Below are positions 19,029-26,362 of a stretch of 64,000 nt of DNA, piece by piece. This DNA comes from a virus, in the IMG/VR virus record IMGVR_UViG_3300032205_000001, positions 108,218 through 172,217 of that record. One strand, given 5' to 3'. A program made the translations under genes and the position numbers. Under the pieces are notes generated by a model. It was given only the letters and a program-made list of their open reading frames with translations, searched no databases and had not been told where the DNA came from. Within the stretch, counting starts at the first letter, position 1. Each line of letters starts with the position of its first letter.

Positions 19029-19102
19029 CGGGAACGACGGGACTCGAACCCGCGATCTCCGGCGTGACAGGCCAGCGGGGACTCCAGCTCCCCTACGTCC
19101 CC
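19029..19102 (-). tRNA. tRNA-Asp(GTC), copy 1
   Basis: Anticodon loop CTGTCAC, acceptor GGGGACG/CGTTCCC, G73. Confidence 0.9.
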
Positions 19103-19109
19103 AACTCAG

Positions 19110-19182
19110 CGGATGCAACGAGGATCGAACTCGCCTGGTCTTGATCGACAATCAAGCGCCCTCACCAGAGAGCAATACATCC
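19110..19182 (-). tRNA. tRNA-Asp(GTC), copy 2
   Basis: Anticodon loop TTGTCGA, acceptor GGATGTA/TGCATCC, G73. Sequence body differs from copy 1. Confidence 0.88.
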
Positions 19183-19248
19183 AAAAAGAAGAAACGGGCA
19201 GGTGAGCTTGTATCACCTTGTGGCGCTTATGACCGTCCAACCCGTTTC
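19183..19248 (-). terminator. terminator-like structure after the coiled-coil gene
   Basis: Leftward GAAACGGG pairs with CCCGTTTC across an inner GGTGA/TCACC hairpin and is followed by TTCTTTTT. Lies 9 nt after the gene's stop. Confidence 0.5.
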
Positions 19249-19256
19249 AGAACTTG

Positions 19257-20168
19257 TTACGACCGAGGGCGAGCGCCGTTGCCGTTGCCGCCGATGTTGG
19301 TCATCAGGGCGAGAGCCTCGGACTGAGCCTTCGAGTTGGCGGCGCCATCGACTGCAGCGCGAGCCAGCTTGACGTTCTCCTCGTAGGCCGTCTTGAGCTG
19401 AGCCTGCAGCTCCTTGATCTGTGCGTCGTTGCTGACGACCTGCTGCTGGAAGCGCTGGTTGTCGAACTGCAGCTTGTCGACCTCCGTCTTGTGCTGCATC
19501 TGAGCGATCTGCGCCTGGTGGTTGAAGTCCTTCGTCAGCACGTTCTTCAGGATGGCCTCAGCCTTGGAGACCTCCTTCTTCACGTCCTCGTCGAAGGTAG
19601 CGGCCTTCTGGAGAGCGGCCTGGTACTCGGTCTCCTTGGTCTTCAGGACGAACTCGCGGTTGGCGACGTCCTTCTCGAAGGCCTCCTGGCGATCACGCTC
19701 CTGGTTGTTGCGAACCCGAAGCTCCTCGGTCCACTTGTCGTTCTCGGCCCGACGATTCTGGTGAAGCTTGTAGGTGTAGGCTTCCTCGTCACGGGTACGC
19801 TCCTGAGCCCGCTGAGCGATGGTCGCCAGGTTGTCCTGGGCGAGCTGCTCCTTCTGCTTCGCTTGCTCTTCGAGGTACTGCTGATGAAGAGCCTTGGCCT
19901 CATCGATGGTCAGCAGGACGTTGTCGACCCCGTGAAGGTTCTCCATCTCCTGCTTCTTCAGAGTGATGGCTTCGGTGACCGCTTGGTACTCGGCGTTCTT
20001 CTGGATCAGCTCTTCGCTGATTTTCGAGAAGTCCGCCTGGACCTTGAGGCTGGTTGCCGTGATCGCCGACAGCGACGATTCGACATTGAAATTCGCAGCC
20101 CTGCCGACTGCAACCGCGTTCTTGTTCTGCTGGACCTGTTGCTTCTTGGTGCTCTTCTTCGATGCCAC
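19257..20168 (-). CDS. coiled-coil protein (303 aa)
   Basis: Almost entirely Ala/Gln/Glu/Lys heptad-type sequence from about residue 40 to 270, with a Lys/Gln-rich head and a Gly-rich tail (NIGGNGNGARPRS). No enzyme motif. Could be a structural or scaffold-type protein; the isolated position among tRNAs gives no clue. The opposite-strand Leu-rich long frame is the complement of this coil and is not a gene. ATG 20168 with GGGAGA-like sequence upstream. Confidence 0.8.
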   Translation of the reverse strand: MASKKSTKKQQVQQNKNAVAVGRAANFNVESSLSAITATSLKVQADFSKISEELIQKNAEYQAVTEAITLKKQEMENLHGVDNVLLTIDEAKALHQQYLEEQAKQKEQLAQDNLATIAQRAQERTRDEEAYTYKLHQNRRAENDKWTEELRVRNNQERDRQEAFEKDVANREFVLKTKETEYQAALQKAATFDEDVKKEVSKAEAILKNVLTKDFNHQAQIAQMQHKTEVDKLQFDNQRFQQQVVSNDAQIKELQAQLKTAYEENVKLARAAVDGAANSKAQSEALALMTNIGGNGNGARPRS

Positions 20169-20263
20169 GGTGACTCTCCCTGAAATGGTTTGACGTGCCC
20201 TATGTCTGGGCTACGCGAACAATCGCAGAAGGGTCTGACATCGAATGCCGGTAATTGTCTACG

Positions 20264-20351
20264 CGGAAGACGGAGGTATCGATCCCCAACCGGGTCACCC
20301 CGGTCCATCTCAGTTCGAATGAGCGCCCCTGCCATCAGAGGTTCATCTTCC
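20264..20351 (-). tRNA. tRNA-Ser(CGA)
   Basis: Class II, anticodon loop TTCGAAC, acceptor GGAAGAT/GTCTTCC, G73. T-loop ATCGATA is off consensus. Confidence 0.82.
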
Positions 20352-20425
20352 ATGCTGCCTCAACCCTTGCGGGAAACCGTTGAAGGCTTCGGTGCTGCCA
20401 CCGAGGTTTTACAAAGCACACAGCC

Positions 20426-20501
20426 TGGTGCCCCCAGAAGGACTCGAACCTTCAACCAACCGATTAAGAGTCGGGTGCTCTAACCATTGAGCTATGGAGG
20501 C
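20426..20501 (-). tRNA. tRNA-Lys(CTT)
   Basis: Anticodon loop CTCTTAA, acceptor GCCTCCA/TGGGGGC, A73, encoded CCA. Confidence 0.92.
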
Positions 20502-20558
20502 GAACTTCATCAGGTACTACCCATGCTGATGAGCCATGCCGTCGCGGCAAACGTCGGG

Positions 20559-20631
20559 TGCCCCAGTTCTGAGTCGAACAGAAATCTTCCCGTCTTCAGC
20601 GGGACGCTTAGACCACCTAAGCTACCGGGGC
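20559..20631 (-). tRNA. tRNA-Phe(GAA)
   Basis: Anticodon loop CTGAAGA, acceptor GCCCCGG/CTGGGGC, A73. Confidence 0.88.
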
Positions 20632-20748
20632 GAAATGGGGACTTGGCGGTCCCCGCGTCGTTCATCTATTCAGTTATCAGGAGCCTCGCTTGGGTTGTCC
20701 GGGATTCTCTCTTGGAGAAGTTATGCCCAGTCGCGCTTTGCTTTGGCT

Positions 20749-20823
20749 TGGTTCGGGCTCAGGGATTCGAACCCCGATTCATGGTTCCAGAGACCAGTGT
20801 CCTGCCTGTTGGACGAAGCCCGA
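20749..20823 (-). tRNA. tRNA-Gln(CTG)
   Basis: Anticodon loop CTCTGGA, acceptor TCGGGCT/AGCCCGA, A73, encoded CCA. Confidence 0.88.
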
Positions 20824-20847
20824 ATGATTACTGCTGCATCGTTGAAG

Positions 20848-20918
20848 TAGGGCCGCAGGGAATCGAACCCTGATCACAAGGTTAAAAGCCAAGTGCTCTG
20901 CCATTGAGCTACGACCCC
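20848..20918 (-). tRNA. tRNA-Lys(TTT)
   Basis: Anticodon loop CTTTTAA, acceptor GGGGTCG/CGGCCCT, A73. Confidence 0.92.
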
Positions 20919-20961
20919 AGAATTAGGGACGTAGATCTGTTTTCGAATGGTCAACATGTCG

Positions 20962-21045
20962 TGGGAGCGCCAGGAGTCGAACCTGAAGTGACCGCAAGGG
21001 CCAACGCGTTTACAGCGCGCCTGATGCACCGGCATCAACACTCCC
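20962..21045 (-). tRNA. tRNA-Tyr(GTA)
   Basis: Class II variable arm as in bacterial Tyr tRNAs, anticodon loop CTGTAAA, acceptor GGGAGTG/CGCTCCC, A73. Confidence 0.9.
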
Positions 21046-21052
21046 AGAAACT

Positions 21053-21083
21053 AGAAAAGCCCCCCGGGTTTCCCTGGGAGGCC
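21053..21083 (-). terminator. Rho-independent terminator
   Basis: Leftward GCCTCCC, AGGG-AAA-CCC, GGGGGGC stem followed by TTTTC. It separates the fMet transcript and small gene from tRNA-Tyr. Confidence 0.6.
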
Positions 21084-21113
21084 TCTCTGAGTTCTAGGTA
21101 TTTGTTGGTCTAC

Positions 21114-21296
21114 CTAGCTTGAGGGGCCTCCAGTGGGATCATTCGCGCGCTTGGCCTGGAGATACTGCGGGAGGGGGTGGCTTTCGACGCCGACGGTACC
21201 CAAGGTCTCCAGGCCCGACGCAATAAACCCTTTGCGCCACGAGCACGTGCTCGTTCCGCAGAGGTCTTGCGCTAGGTATGTGGACAGGGATGACAT
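21114..21296 (-). CDS. possible small protein (60 aa) before terminator
   Basis: Frame from ATG 21296 to TAG, placed between tRNA-fMet and the terminator 30 nt downstream. No ribosome site and no known motif, so coding status is uncertain; position before the terminator is the main support. Confidence 0.35.
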   Translation of the reverse strand: MSSLSTYLAQDLCGTSTCSWRKGFIASGLETLGTVGVESHPLPQYLQAKRANDPTGGPSS

Positions 21297-21329
21297 TGAA
21301 GGCGTGCTCTTGGTTTGGTGCTTATCTCG

Positions 21330-21401
21330 TTGCGGAAACGGGGGTCGAACCCGATGTCTCTGGGTTATGAGCCCAGCGTGGAACCGTTTCACTCTTCCGC
21401 G
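21330..21401 (-). tRNA. initiator tRNA-fMet(CAT)
   Basis: Anticodon loop CTCATAA in a CTGGG/CCCAG stem (three G-C pairs next to the loop) and a C1-A72 mismatch (CGCGGAA/TTCCGCA): both are defining features of bacterial initiator tRNA. A73. First gene of the leftward array, directly under its promoter. Confidence 0.92.
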
Positions 21402-21407
21402 AATCAG

Positions 21408-21436
21408 AGCCTACGAAAAGATTTACGGTTTGTCAA
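21408..21436 (-). promoter_or_regulatory. promoter of tRNA-fMet and the tRNA array
   Basis: TTGACA at 21436-21431, exactly 17 bp, TAGGCT at 21413-21408; initiation would fall at the tRNA 5' end. Confidence 0.65.
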
Positions 21437-21607
21437 GACTGAAGGCACCTACAGGTGTAAGTATCCGATTTTTCGATGACTCAATCTTTGGCGTCTTGAA
21501 TGTCTTACACGTGTCTAATAGGTGAAGCAGACGTTACGTTATGAAAAGGACTTGATCTTTTCAGAATTGTTGGCATGCTCAAGGCACTCCATGAAAGGAG
21601 GTCCCGT

Positions 21608-21928
21608 ATGAAGTACACACGAGTTCTCATCGCCAAGGTAGCCCTGGGTGTAGCAACCGAAGACGAGGTCTTCTGGGTGGGCAAGTGCATCGCTGATGGA
21701 TGCGGCTGCAAGAACGACGTCGAGAACATCCGTGCGTTTGCGGAGCTTCCATCGACACCGTTCTGCGTCGACGAGCGTGACCTGATCCAAATCGCCGACA
21801 CGAACAAGATGTCGACGATGGCGGCAGATCACATCGTTGCCTGCGAGCGGTGCTCGAAGATCGGCCACTACATCGCGAACATGTCGAACCCGGAGACGGG
21901 CATCGAGCGCAAGTCTCTCGCGGGCTGA
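21608..21928 (+). CDS. hypothetical Cys-containing protein (106 aa)
   Basis: First gene of the rightward half; ATG 21608 is preceded by a perfect AAAGGAGG. CIADGCGC and CERC could form a metal site. A strong terminator follows directly, so it is a single-gene transcript, possibly an early gene. Function unknown. Confidence 0.75.
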   Translation: MKYTRVLIAKVALGVATEDEVFWVGKCIADGCGCKNDVENIRAFAELPSTPFCVDERDLIQIADTNKMSTMAADHIVACERCSKIGHYIANMSNPETGIERKSLAG

Positions 21929-21947
21929 TCTATCCACCACAACCAAC

Positions 21948-21988
21948 GAAGCCGGCTGGTCCAACTCGGGCCGCCGGCTTCTTGTTTT
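21948..21988 (+). terminator. Rho-independent terminator
   Basis: GAAGCCGGC at 21948-21956 pairs with GCCGGCTTC at 21973-21981, followed by TTGTTTTT. Confidence 0.8.
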
Positions 21989-22041
21989 TCTAGCTACAAC
22001 TCCTCTAGACAATTGGGCATCCCCTGGATACCGTGCGCCGG

Positions 22042-22308
22042 ATGAAGGGTTTGCAGGTACTTCTTCTGCTCGGGCTGCTTAGCATCTCGACGTGGGGACT
22101 CTCCGGGGAAGGCCCCATCTGGACGAAGTACGTCGGCGCCGGCTTCGTGCTGGTGGTCTTGATGCTGATCCTGCAAGGCGTGTCCAACCTTCCAACGGCG
22201 ACTGACTTGCGCAAGGCGATGAGCGCCGTCGAACAAACCAAGCAGGTCGTCAACCCAGATGACATGGACATTGTCGAGGCTCGCAGCCAGAGGGTTCCGC
22301 GAAACTAA
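22042..22308 (+). CDS. small membrane protein with two spans
   Basis: About 88 residues. Hydrophobic stretches at roughly 3-18 and 29-48 are followed by a soluble helical tail ending in Arg/Asn. Topology recalls phage membrane accessory proteins; no specific family. Its stop overlaps the next start by one base (TAATG). Confidence 0.6.
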   Translation: MKGLQVLLLLGLLSISTWGLSGEGPIWTKYVGAGFVLVVLMLILQGVSNLPTATDLRKAMSAVEQTKQVVNPDDMDIVEARSQRVPRN

Positions 22309-22925
22309 TGGCGAGCAAGATCGTCATCCTTGAAGTCCCGGACGACAAATGCGACGGGCTTATCGATGCCATGCAGAAGCGTTCGTATACCGTCCATGTG
22401 TTGGATCGGGACGGGCGCAAGAAGCTCGTTGACTGCCCAGCGTGTAATCACAAACTGAGCAGAGAGAAGACGTATACGATCGACGATGGCTTCGTGGAGG
22501 TCTTGACGAAGATCGCCAAGAAGATGGTCGTCGCCAAAACGGTCATCGTCACGAACAAGAACAATCCGATGACCGCAATTCCACCAATCGAATATCCGCG
22601 ATGCGTGGAGATTGATCAGACCATGATGTTCAGGGCTGAGACCTTCGGCATGGTCAAAAGATTCCAGGACGGCAACCGGCTGACGCATTACGTGACCGCC
22701 GCAGGTCTCTCGTTCCTTAGCGGTGAGAAACCTGCTTCGCCCTGTACAGTGGTAACGCTAGACGGCGACGTTGTCGAAACATCTGGAGAACTTGCGCTTG
22801 AAAATGTAGACTACGAAAACGAAATCAGAGCGGGGACTCTGAAGCGTGACGCCCAGGACGCCGTCGAGGAGATTCCTGAACACGTCATGAAATTTGTGAT
22901 TAACGGCCAGATGAGCCTTATCTGA
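22308..22925 (+). CDS. hypothetical zinc-finger protein (205 aa)
   Basis: CPACNHK near residue 43 gives one zinc knuckle; the rest is mixed alpha/beta with an acidic C-terminal third. Coupled to the upstream membrane protein gene and 10 nt before the HU-like gene. No function recognised. Confidence 0.65.
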   Translation: MASKIVILEVPDDKCDGLIDAMQKRSYTVHVLDRDGRKKLVDCPACNHKLSREKTYTIDDGFVEVLTKIAKKMVVAKTVIVTNKNNPMTAIPPIEYPRCVEIDQTMMFRAETFGMVKRFQDGNRLTHYVTAAGLSFLSGEKPASPCTVVTLDGDVVETSGELALENVDYENEIRAGTLKRDAQDAVEEIPEHVMKFVINGQMSLI

Positions 22926-22935
22926 GGGGGCACCG

Positions 22936-23211
22936 ATGACGAAGTCCGATTTGATCCGCCACATCTCTGTGATGAACGAAATCCCTTACCCGGAAGCCGA
23001 GAATGCGGTTAACGCCGTATTTGACACGATGTCGGGCGCCCTCAAAGATGGTCGGCGCGTCGAGATCCGTGGGTTCGGTTCGTTTGCTCCCAGGGAGTAT
23101 GACGGATACATGGGGCGCAATCCGAGGACCGGGGAGGTCGTCAACGTTGCCCCCAAGAAGCTACCGCACTTCAAGTGCGGAAAAGAGATGCGCGAAGCGC
23201 TGAACGCCTGA
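22936..23211 (+). CDS. HU/IHF-family DNA-binding protein (IHF beta-like)
   Basis: 91 residues, the full family length. VEIRGFGSFAPREYDGYMGRNPRTGE is the conserved DNA-binding ribbon arm (seen in parts: RGFGSF, GRNPRTGE), with helices before it and KKLPHFKCGKEMRE at the end. It bends DNA non-specifically or at sites. GAGGGGG-like ribosome site upstream. Paired with a second family member directly downstream, which suggests a phage-encoded heterodimer. Confidence 0.9.
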   Translation: MTKSDLIRHISVMNEIPYPEAENAVNAVFDTMSGALKDGRRVEIRGFGSFAPREYDGYMGRNPRTGEVVNVAPKKLPHFKCGKEMREALNA

Positions 23212-23217
23212 GCAAGG

Positions 23218-23535
23218 ATGAACATGAGCGAGAGCGTAACCAAGGCAGTGCTCACCGATGCGGTGATCGAATCCGTTCCGTCGCTGACGGGCAAGAAGGC
23301 AGTGGCAGTCGTGGAGAGCATCTTCGACTGCATCTGCGAAACGCTTGTCAAAGGCGAGGAGGTGAAAATCTCCGGGTTCGGGAAGTTCAGCCCACACGAG
23401 AAGAAGGCGCGCAAGGGCCGCAATCCGAAGACAGGCGAGCCCATCACCATCTCAGACCGTCGCGTCCTCAAATTCAAGGTCAGCGACTGTCTCAAGGCCG
23501 AGATGAACGGAGCAACCTTCAATGGCGAAGAGTAA
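23218..23535 (+). CDS. HU/IHF-family DNA-binding protein (IHF alpha-like)
   Basis: 105 residues; VKISGFGKFSPHEKKARKGRNPKTGE carries the ribbon arm (ISGFGKF, GRNPKTGE). A second ATG two codons in is also possible. Adjacent to the beta-like gene (6-nt gap). Such pairs act in nucleoid-like compaction, replication initiation, site-specific recombination or packaging. Confidence 0.9.
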   Translation: MNMSESVTKAVLTDAVIESVPSLTGKKAVAVVESIFDCICETLVKGEEVKISGFGKFSPHEKKARKGRNPKTGEPITISDRRVLKFKVSDCLKAEMNGATFNGEE

Positions 23536-23695
23536 TATCGAGACCGGCGTTGAGAATATCGCCGGACTGGCCGTCATTTCCGTGGAAAAGGAATTCGGAA
23601 TCGCTGGTCTTGATCACTTGCTTAAGGTTGTGGAAGAGCGAAGAAAGACGCTACTCTACGAGGCTCAGAAGGAGCGCAATTGGGCTCCCAAATGA
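23522..23695 (+). CDS. hypothetical helical protein (57 aa)
   Basis: Starts inside the end of the IHF-like gene (14-nt overlap) with GGAG about 10 nt upstream. Mainly helical (HLLKVVEERRKTLLYEAQ). No function recognised. Confidence 0.5.
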   Translation: MAKSNIETGVENIAGLAVISVEKEFGIAGLDHLLKVVEERRKTLLYEAQKERNWAPK

Positions 23696-23702
23696 CCATA
23701 CC

Positions 23703-23731
23703 TTGACAATGCGGGCAACACCGCATAATGT
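23703..23731 (+). promoter_or_regulatory. strong promoter for a leaderless gene
   Basis: TTGACA at 23703-23708, 17 bp, TAATGT at 23726-23731, then six bases to ATG 23738; no ribosome site. Confidence 0.65.
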
Positions 23732-23737
23732 CTTGCT

Positions 23738-24184
23738 ATGGCAAGTGCAGCACGCAAGATGAGTGGTCCAACGAAGATTGTCGAGCTAGACGGCGTTCCG
23801 ATAGCGAAGTGGAAGATAGATCCCAACGCTGTCCACCTGTGGAAGGGCAAGCTGTGGAAGAAGGAGAACGTCGGTTGCGTTCTCTGCGTCGAGAAGGAAG
23901 GCAACGAGCACATCACGCTCTGCCACTCCGACGACTCCGGCAAAGAGCACTTCTACTGCATGGAGCACGGTGAGCTGTCTGCTGTGCCGTACTCTTCGAA
24001 GAAGGTCTACACGATCACCATCGGGACCGTCACGCGCGAGGGCGAAGAGACGCTCAATGACGTGATGCTCTTTCCTGCCGAGATGACGCTGCCTGAGCAG
24101 GAGAAGCTCATCAATCGTCTCCTGGACGAAGCTCAGAAAGAGGAAGTCGACTCAGGCCCGATTCCTTCCGATGAAGACGAGTGA
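23738..24184 (+). CDS. hypothetical Cys-containing protein (148 aa)
   Basis: CVLC, then C and a CMEH group in the first 80 residues suggest a zinc domain; the C-terminal part is acidic (ends SDEDE). Probably translated from a leaderless transcript. Function unknown. Confidence 0.7.
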   Translation: MASAARKMSGPTKIVELDGVPIAKWKIDPNAVHLWKGKLWKKENVGCVLCVEKEGNEHITLCHSDDSGKEHFYCMEHGELSAVPYSSKKVYTITIGTVTREGEETLNDVMLFPAEMTLPEQEKLINRLLDEAQKEEVDSGPIPSDEDE

Positions 24185-24244
24185 TTGAGGCCTATACACG
24201 TGAAAAGTGTAGACAATCACAAAGCTGGCGGGCATCTATATCGC

Positions 24245-24433
24245 ATGTCCCCAAGTGGTCCTCGCCCGCGCGAGCCAAGCGAGAGACAGGTAGAAGCTGC
24301 CGCCCAGGCGTGGATGACGTGGCAGTTCCCTGGTCGTGACTGGGATGATGCTGTTCCAGCGATGAAGAACAAGTTCAGAGACGGAGCCCGACGTGCATTG
24401 CTTGCTGCAGCCATTGCCGAGCTAGAACGCTGA
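24245..24433 (+). CDS. hypothetical protein (62 aa)
   Basis: ATG 24245 chosen; TATATC lies just before it and the longer upstream start would overlap the preceding gene's end region. Contains a WDDAVPAMKNKFRDGARRALLAA helix pair (quoted in part: FRDGARRALLAA). No function recognised. Confidence 0.5.
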   Translation: MSPSGPRPREPSERQVEAAAQAWMTWQFPGRDWDDAVPAMKNKFRDGARRALLAAAIAELER

Positions 24434-24492
24434 AAAAGTCTTCCAGGCTGATTGTAGATACGGGGTGAGCTAAGTGCTCGCCCCGTTTCGTT

Positions 24493-24519
24493 TTGACAAT
24501 CAACGGGTTGACCTATATA
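24493..24519 (+). promoter_or_regulatory. promoter for the GHKL ATPase gene
   Basis: TTGACA at 24493-24498, 15 bp, TATATA at 24514-24519; ATG-like GTG start at 24531 has CGGAG upstream. Confidence 0.4.
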
Positions 24520-24530
24520 CCGGAGTCCAC

Positions 24531-25862
24531 GTGAAGGTACCGCTAACGATCGAGGATGATTACGTCGCTGACTGGGGCCTGTTCGAGGGTGTTCGCGAGT
24601 TCATGCAGAACGGTCGTGATGCCACCCGAGATGGTTGCACGTTCGATGTCGTGTATTTGCCCGACGCAAACACGATTCGAGCAAAGACGGTCGGCGCCAA
24701 GCTAGAGCACAGATCTCTGCTCCTCGGCGCCTCTACCAAGCGTGGCCGCAGCGACATGCTTGGTAACAAGGGCGAGGGCTACAAAGTTGGCTCGCTCGCG
24801 CTAATTCGTCTCGGCAAGGGCATCAAGATTCGAACCGGCAGCGAAGTCTGGGTTCCGGCCATCGAGTTCTCGAAGAAGTTCGGCGCGAATGTTCTTGTGT
24901 TCGACATCGATGGCAACCGCAAGGACGTCAAAGAGGTCGTCGTCGACATCACGGGCGTGACCCAGGACGAGTGGGATTCGATCAAGCGTCGCTTCCTCTT
25001 TATCGACGACGATCATAAGACCATCGTCGATTCGCCGGTCGGCGCAGTCATCTTGGACGGCCTCGGTCAGGTATTCGTCGACGGCATCGAGGTCTGCAAG
25101 CTGGAGAAGTTCCGCCACGGCTACAACTTCCGCCCTCAGGATGTGAAGCTGGACCGTGATCGTCGCCTCGTCGAGTACTGGGAAGCGCATCAGCTGACCG
25201 CAAAGGTCTGGGAAGCGCTGTACATGCGTACAACGCGCGAATTCTGTGACCAGGTCGATCGAATGCTGGCCGACAACGTGCCCGACATCGAGCATTTCCG
25301 CTACGAGTGGTGCGTGGGCATGAACACGCGCAAGCAGGTTGCCGAGCGCTTCAAGGAGAAGATGGGCGGTCCCATTATTCCTGTGAAGACCGAGAGCGAG
25401 GTCCGTGAGATCGAGTTCTACGGTCGCAAGGGAACCGTCGTCGAGTCCGAACCTCTTCGGGCCATCCTGGAGAAGGAAGTCGGAACCATCGAACAGGTCA
25501 AGAAGGAGCTGGCCGACGAAATCAAGTCGGAGCATCCGATGGTTACCCTGGCGCCAGAAGAGGCCAAGAACTTCGTGATGGCCTTGGAGTTCGTGTCCAA
25601 GGCGACCAAGCGAGCCGGTCTAACGATTACGCAAGACATCACGATCGCAGAGTTCCGTATGCCGAGCACGTTGGGCATGCGCAAGAGTGGAAAGATCTAT
25701 CTCAGCCGGAACACGCTCGTCTCCTTCCAGGAAGCGCTCAAGACGCTTGTGGAGGAAGTCGCTCACGAGGTTGGCGGCGACGCCACGCACGACCATGTTG
25801 AGCGCATGCACGAGATCTACGCCAACGGCGTCGCTGCGATGATCGAGGGTAGTGGTGCCTAA
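24531..25862 (+). CDS. GHKL-fold ATPase (Hsp90/MORC-like N-terminal domain)
   Basis: 443 residues from GTG 24531, chosen because the earlier GTG would lie upstream of a promoter and CGGAG precedes this one. The ATP site is clear: N-box EFMQNGRDA (about 21-29), and GNKGEGYKVG (about 77-86) as the G2 lid. A long middle part follows; near the C-terminus EEVAHEVGGDATHDH (about 407-421) looks like a metal-binding site, perhaps a remnant protease motif. Such phage proteins are poorly characterised; ATP-driven conformational work on DNA or protein is expected. Confidence 0.75.
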   Translation: MKVPLTIEDDYVADWGLFEGVREFMQNGRDATRDGCTFDVVYLPDANTIRAKTVGAKLEHRSLLLGASTKRGRSDMLGNKGEGYKVGSLALIRLGKGIKIRTGSEVWVPAIEFSKKFGANVLVFDIDGNRKDVKEVVVDITGVTQDEWDSIKRRFLFIDDDHKTIVDSPVGAVILDGLGQVFVDGIEVCKLEKFRHGYNFRPQDVKLDRDRRLVEYWEAHQLTAKVWEALYMRTTREFCDQVDRMLADNVPDIEHFRYEWCVGMNTRKQVAERFKEKMGGPIIPVKTESEVREIEFYGRKGTVVESEPLRAILEKEVGTIEQVKKELADEIKSEHPMVTLAPEEAKNFVMALEFVSKATKRAGLTITQDITIAEFRMPSTLGMRKSGKIYLSRNTLVSFQEALKTLVEEVAHEVGGDATHDHVERMHEIYANGVAAMIEGSGA

Positions 25863-26142
25863 GGCTGAATCAGATGCCGTCCTTTGCGTTGGCTGCGGAC
25901 GACCTATCGGAAAGTACAAGTCGCCCCGTAATCCGGGCGAACGTGCTGTCGAGGTTCGTGTTGGCAAGCTACTACAGAGCCAGATTTCCGACGGAAAACG
26001 GAAGCCAGGCCGACCACGAACGAAGGTTGAGAAGTTCAAAGCCGAGAAGCTCTGGGGGATGATGCATCTCGAATGCTTCGTCAGGTCGCTTGAATCGCCT
26101 GATGACGTGTTTGCCCAACTGAGCGCCATCAATGGCCGATGA
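25852..26142 (+). CDS. hypothetical protein with zinc knuckle and AT-hook-like motif
   Basis: GTG start overlapping the ATPase stop. CVGC near residue 12, GKRKPGRPRTK around 48-58 resembles an AT-hook, and a later HLEC may complete a metal site. Likely DNA-binding. Confidence 0.6.
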   Translation: MVPKAESDAVLCVGCGRPIGKYKSPRNPGERAVEVRVGKLLQSQISDGKRKPGRPRTKVEKFKAEKLWGMMHLECFVRSLESPDDVFAQLSAINGR

Positions 26143-26356
26143 TGATGACAACAGCATCCTCGGCGGCCTCAAGAAGATGGCCGAGCTGGAGGGATACAGA
26201 GAGGGCACGCCCGGAAATGAGAGACGTGTCCGCCAGCTCAAGGTGATCAAATGCCGCGAGCTTCGCGGTGTATCGTTCTGCTCCGAATGCAAGTATTACG
26301 ATGACTGCGAGCTGATCAAACAGGTAATGCGCGAGCAGCAGGGCTACGAGGAGTAG
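26132..26356 (+). CDS. hypothetical small Cys protein (74 aa)
   Basis: Overlaps the previous gene by 11 nt. C-terminal half has C-x9-CSEC-x5-C spacing, a compact zinc or Fe-S motif. Seven nt before the ParB-like gene. Confidence 0.6.
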   Translation: MADDDDNSILGGLKKMAELEGYREGTPGNERRVRQLKVIKCRELRGVSFCSECKYYDDCELIKQVMREQQGYEE

Positions 26357-26362
26357 GCGGCC

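Noticed and set aside
19254-20183. 309-codon rightward frame of mostly Leu, Val and Asp
   Set aside because: It is the complement of a coiled-coil gene; low complexity, no ribosome site.
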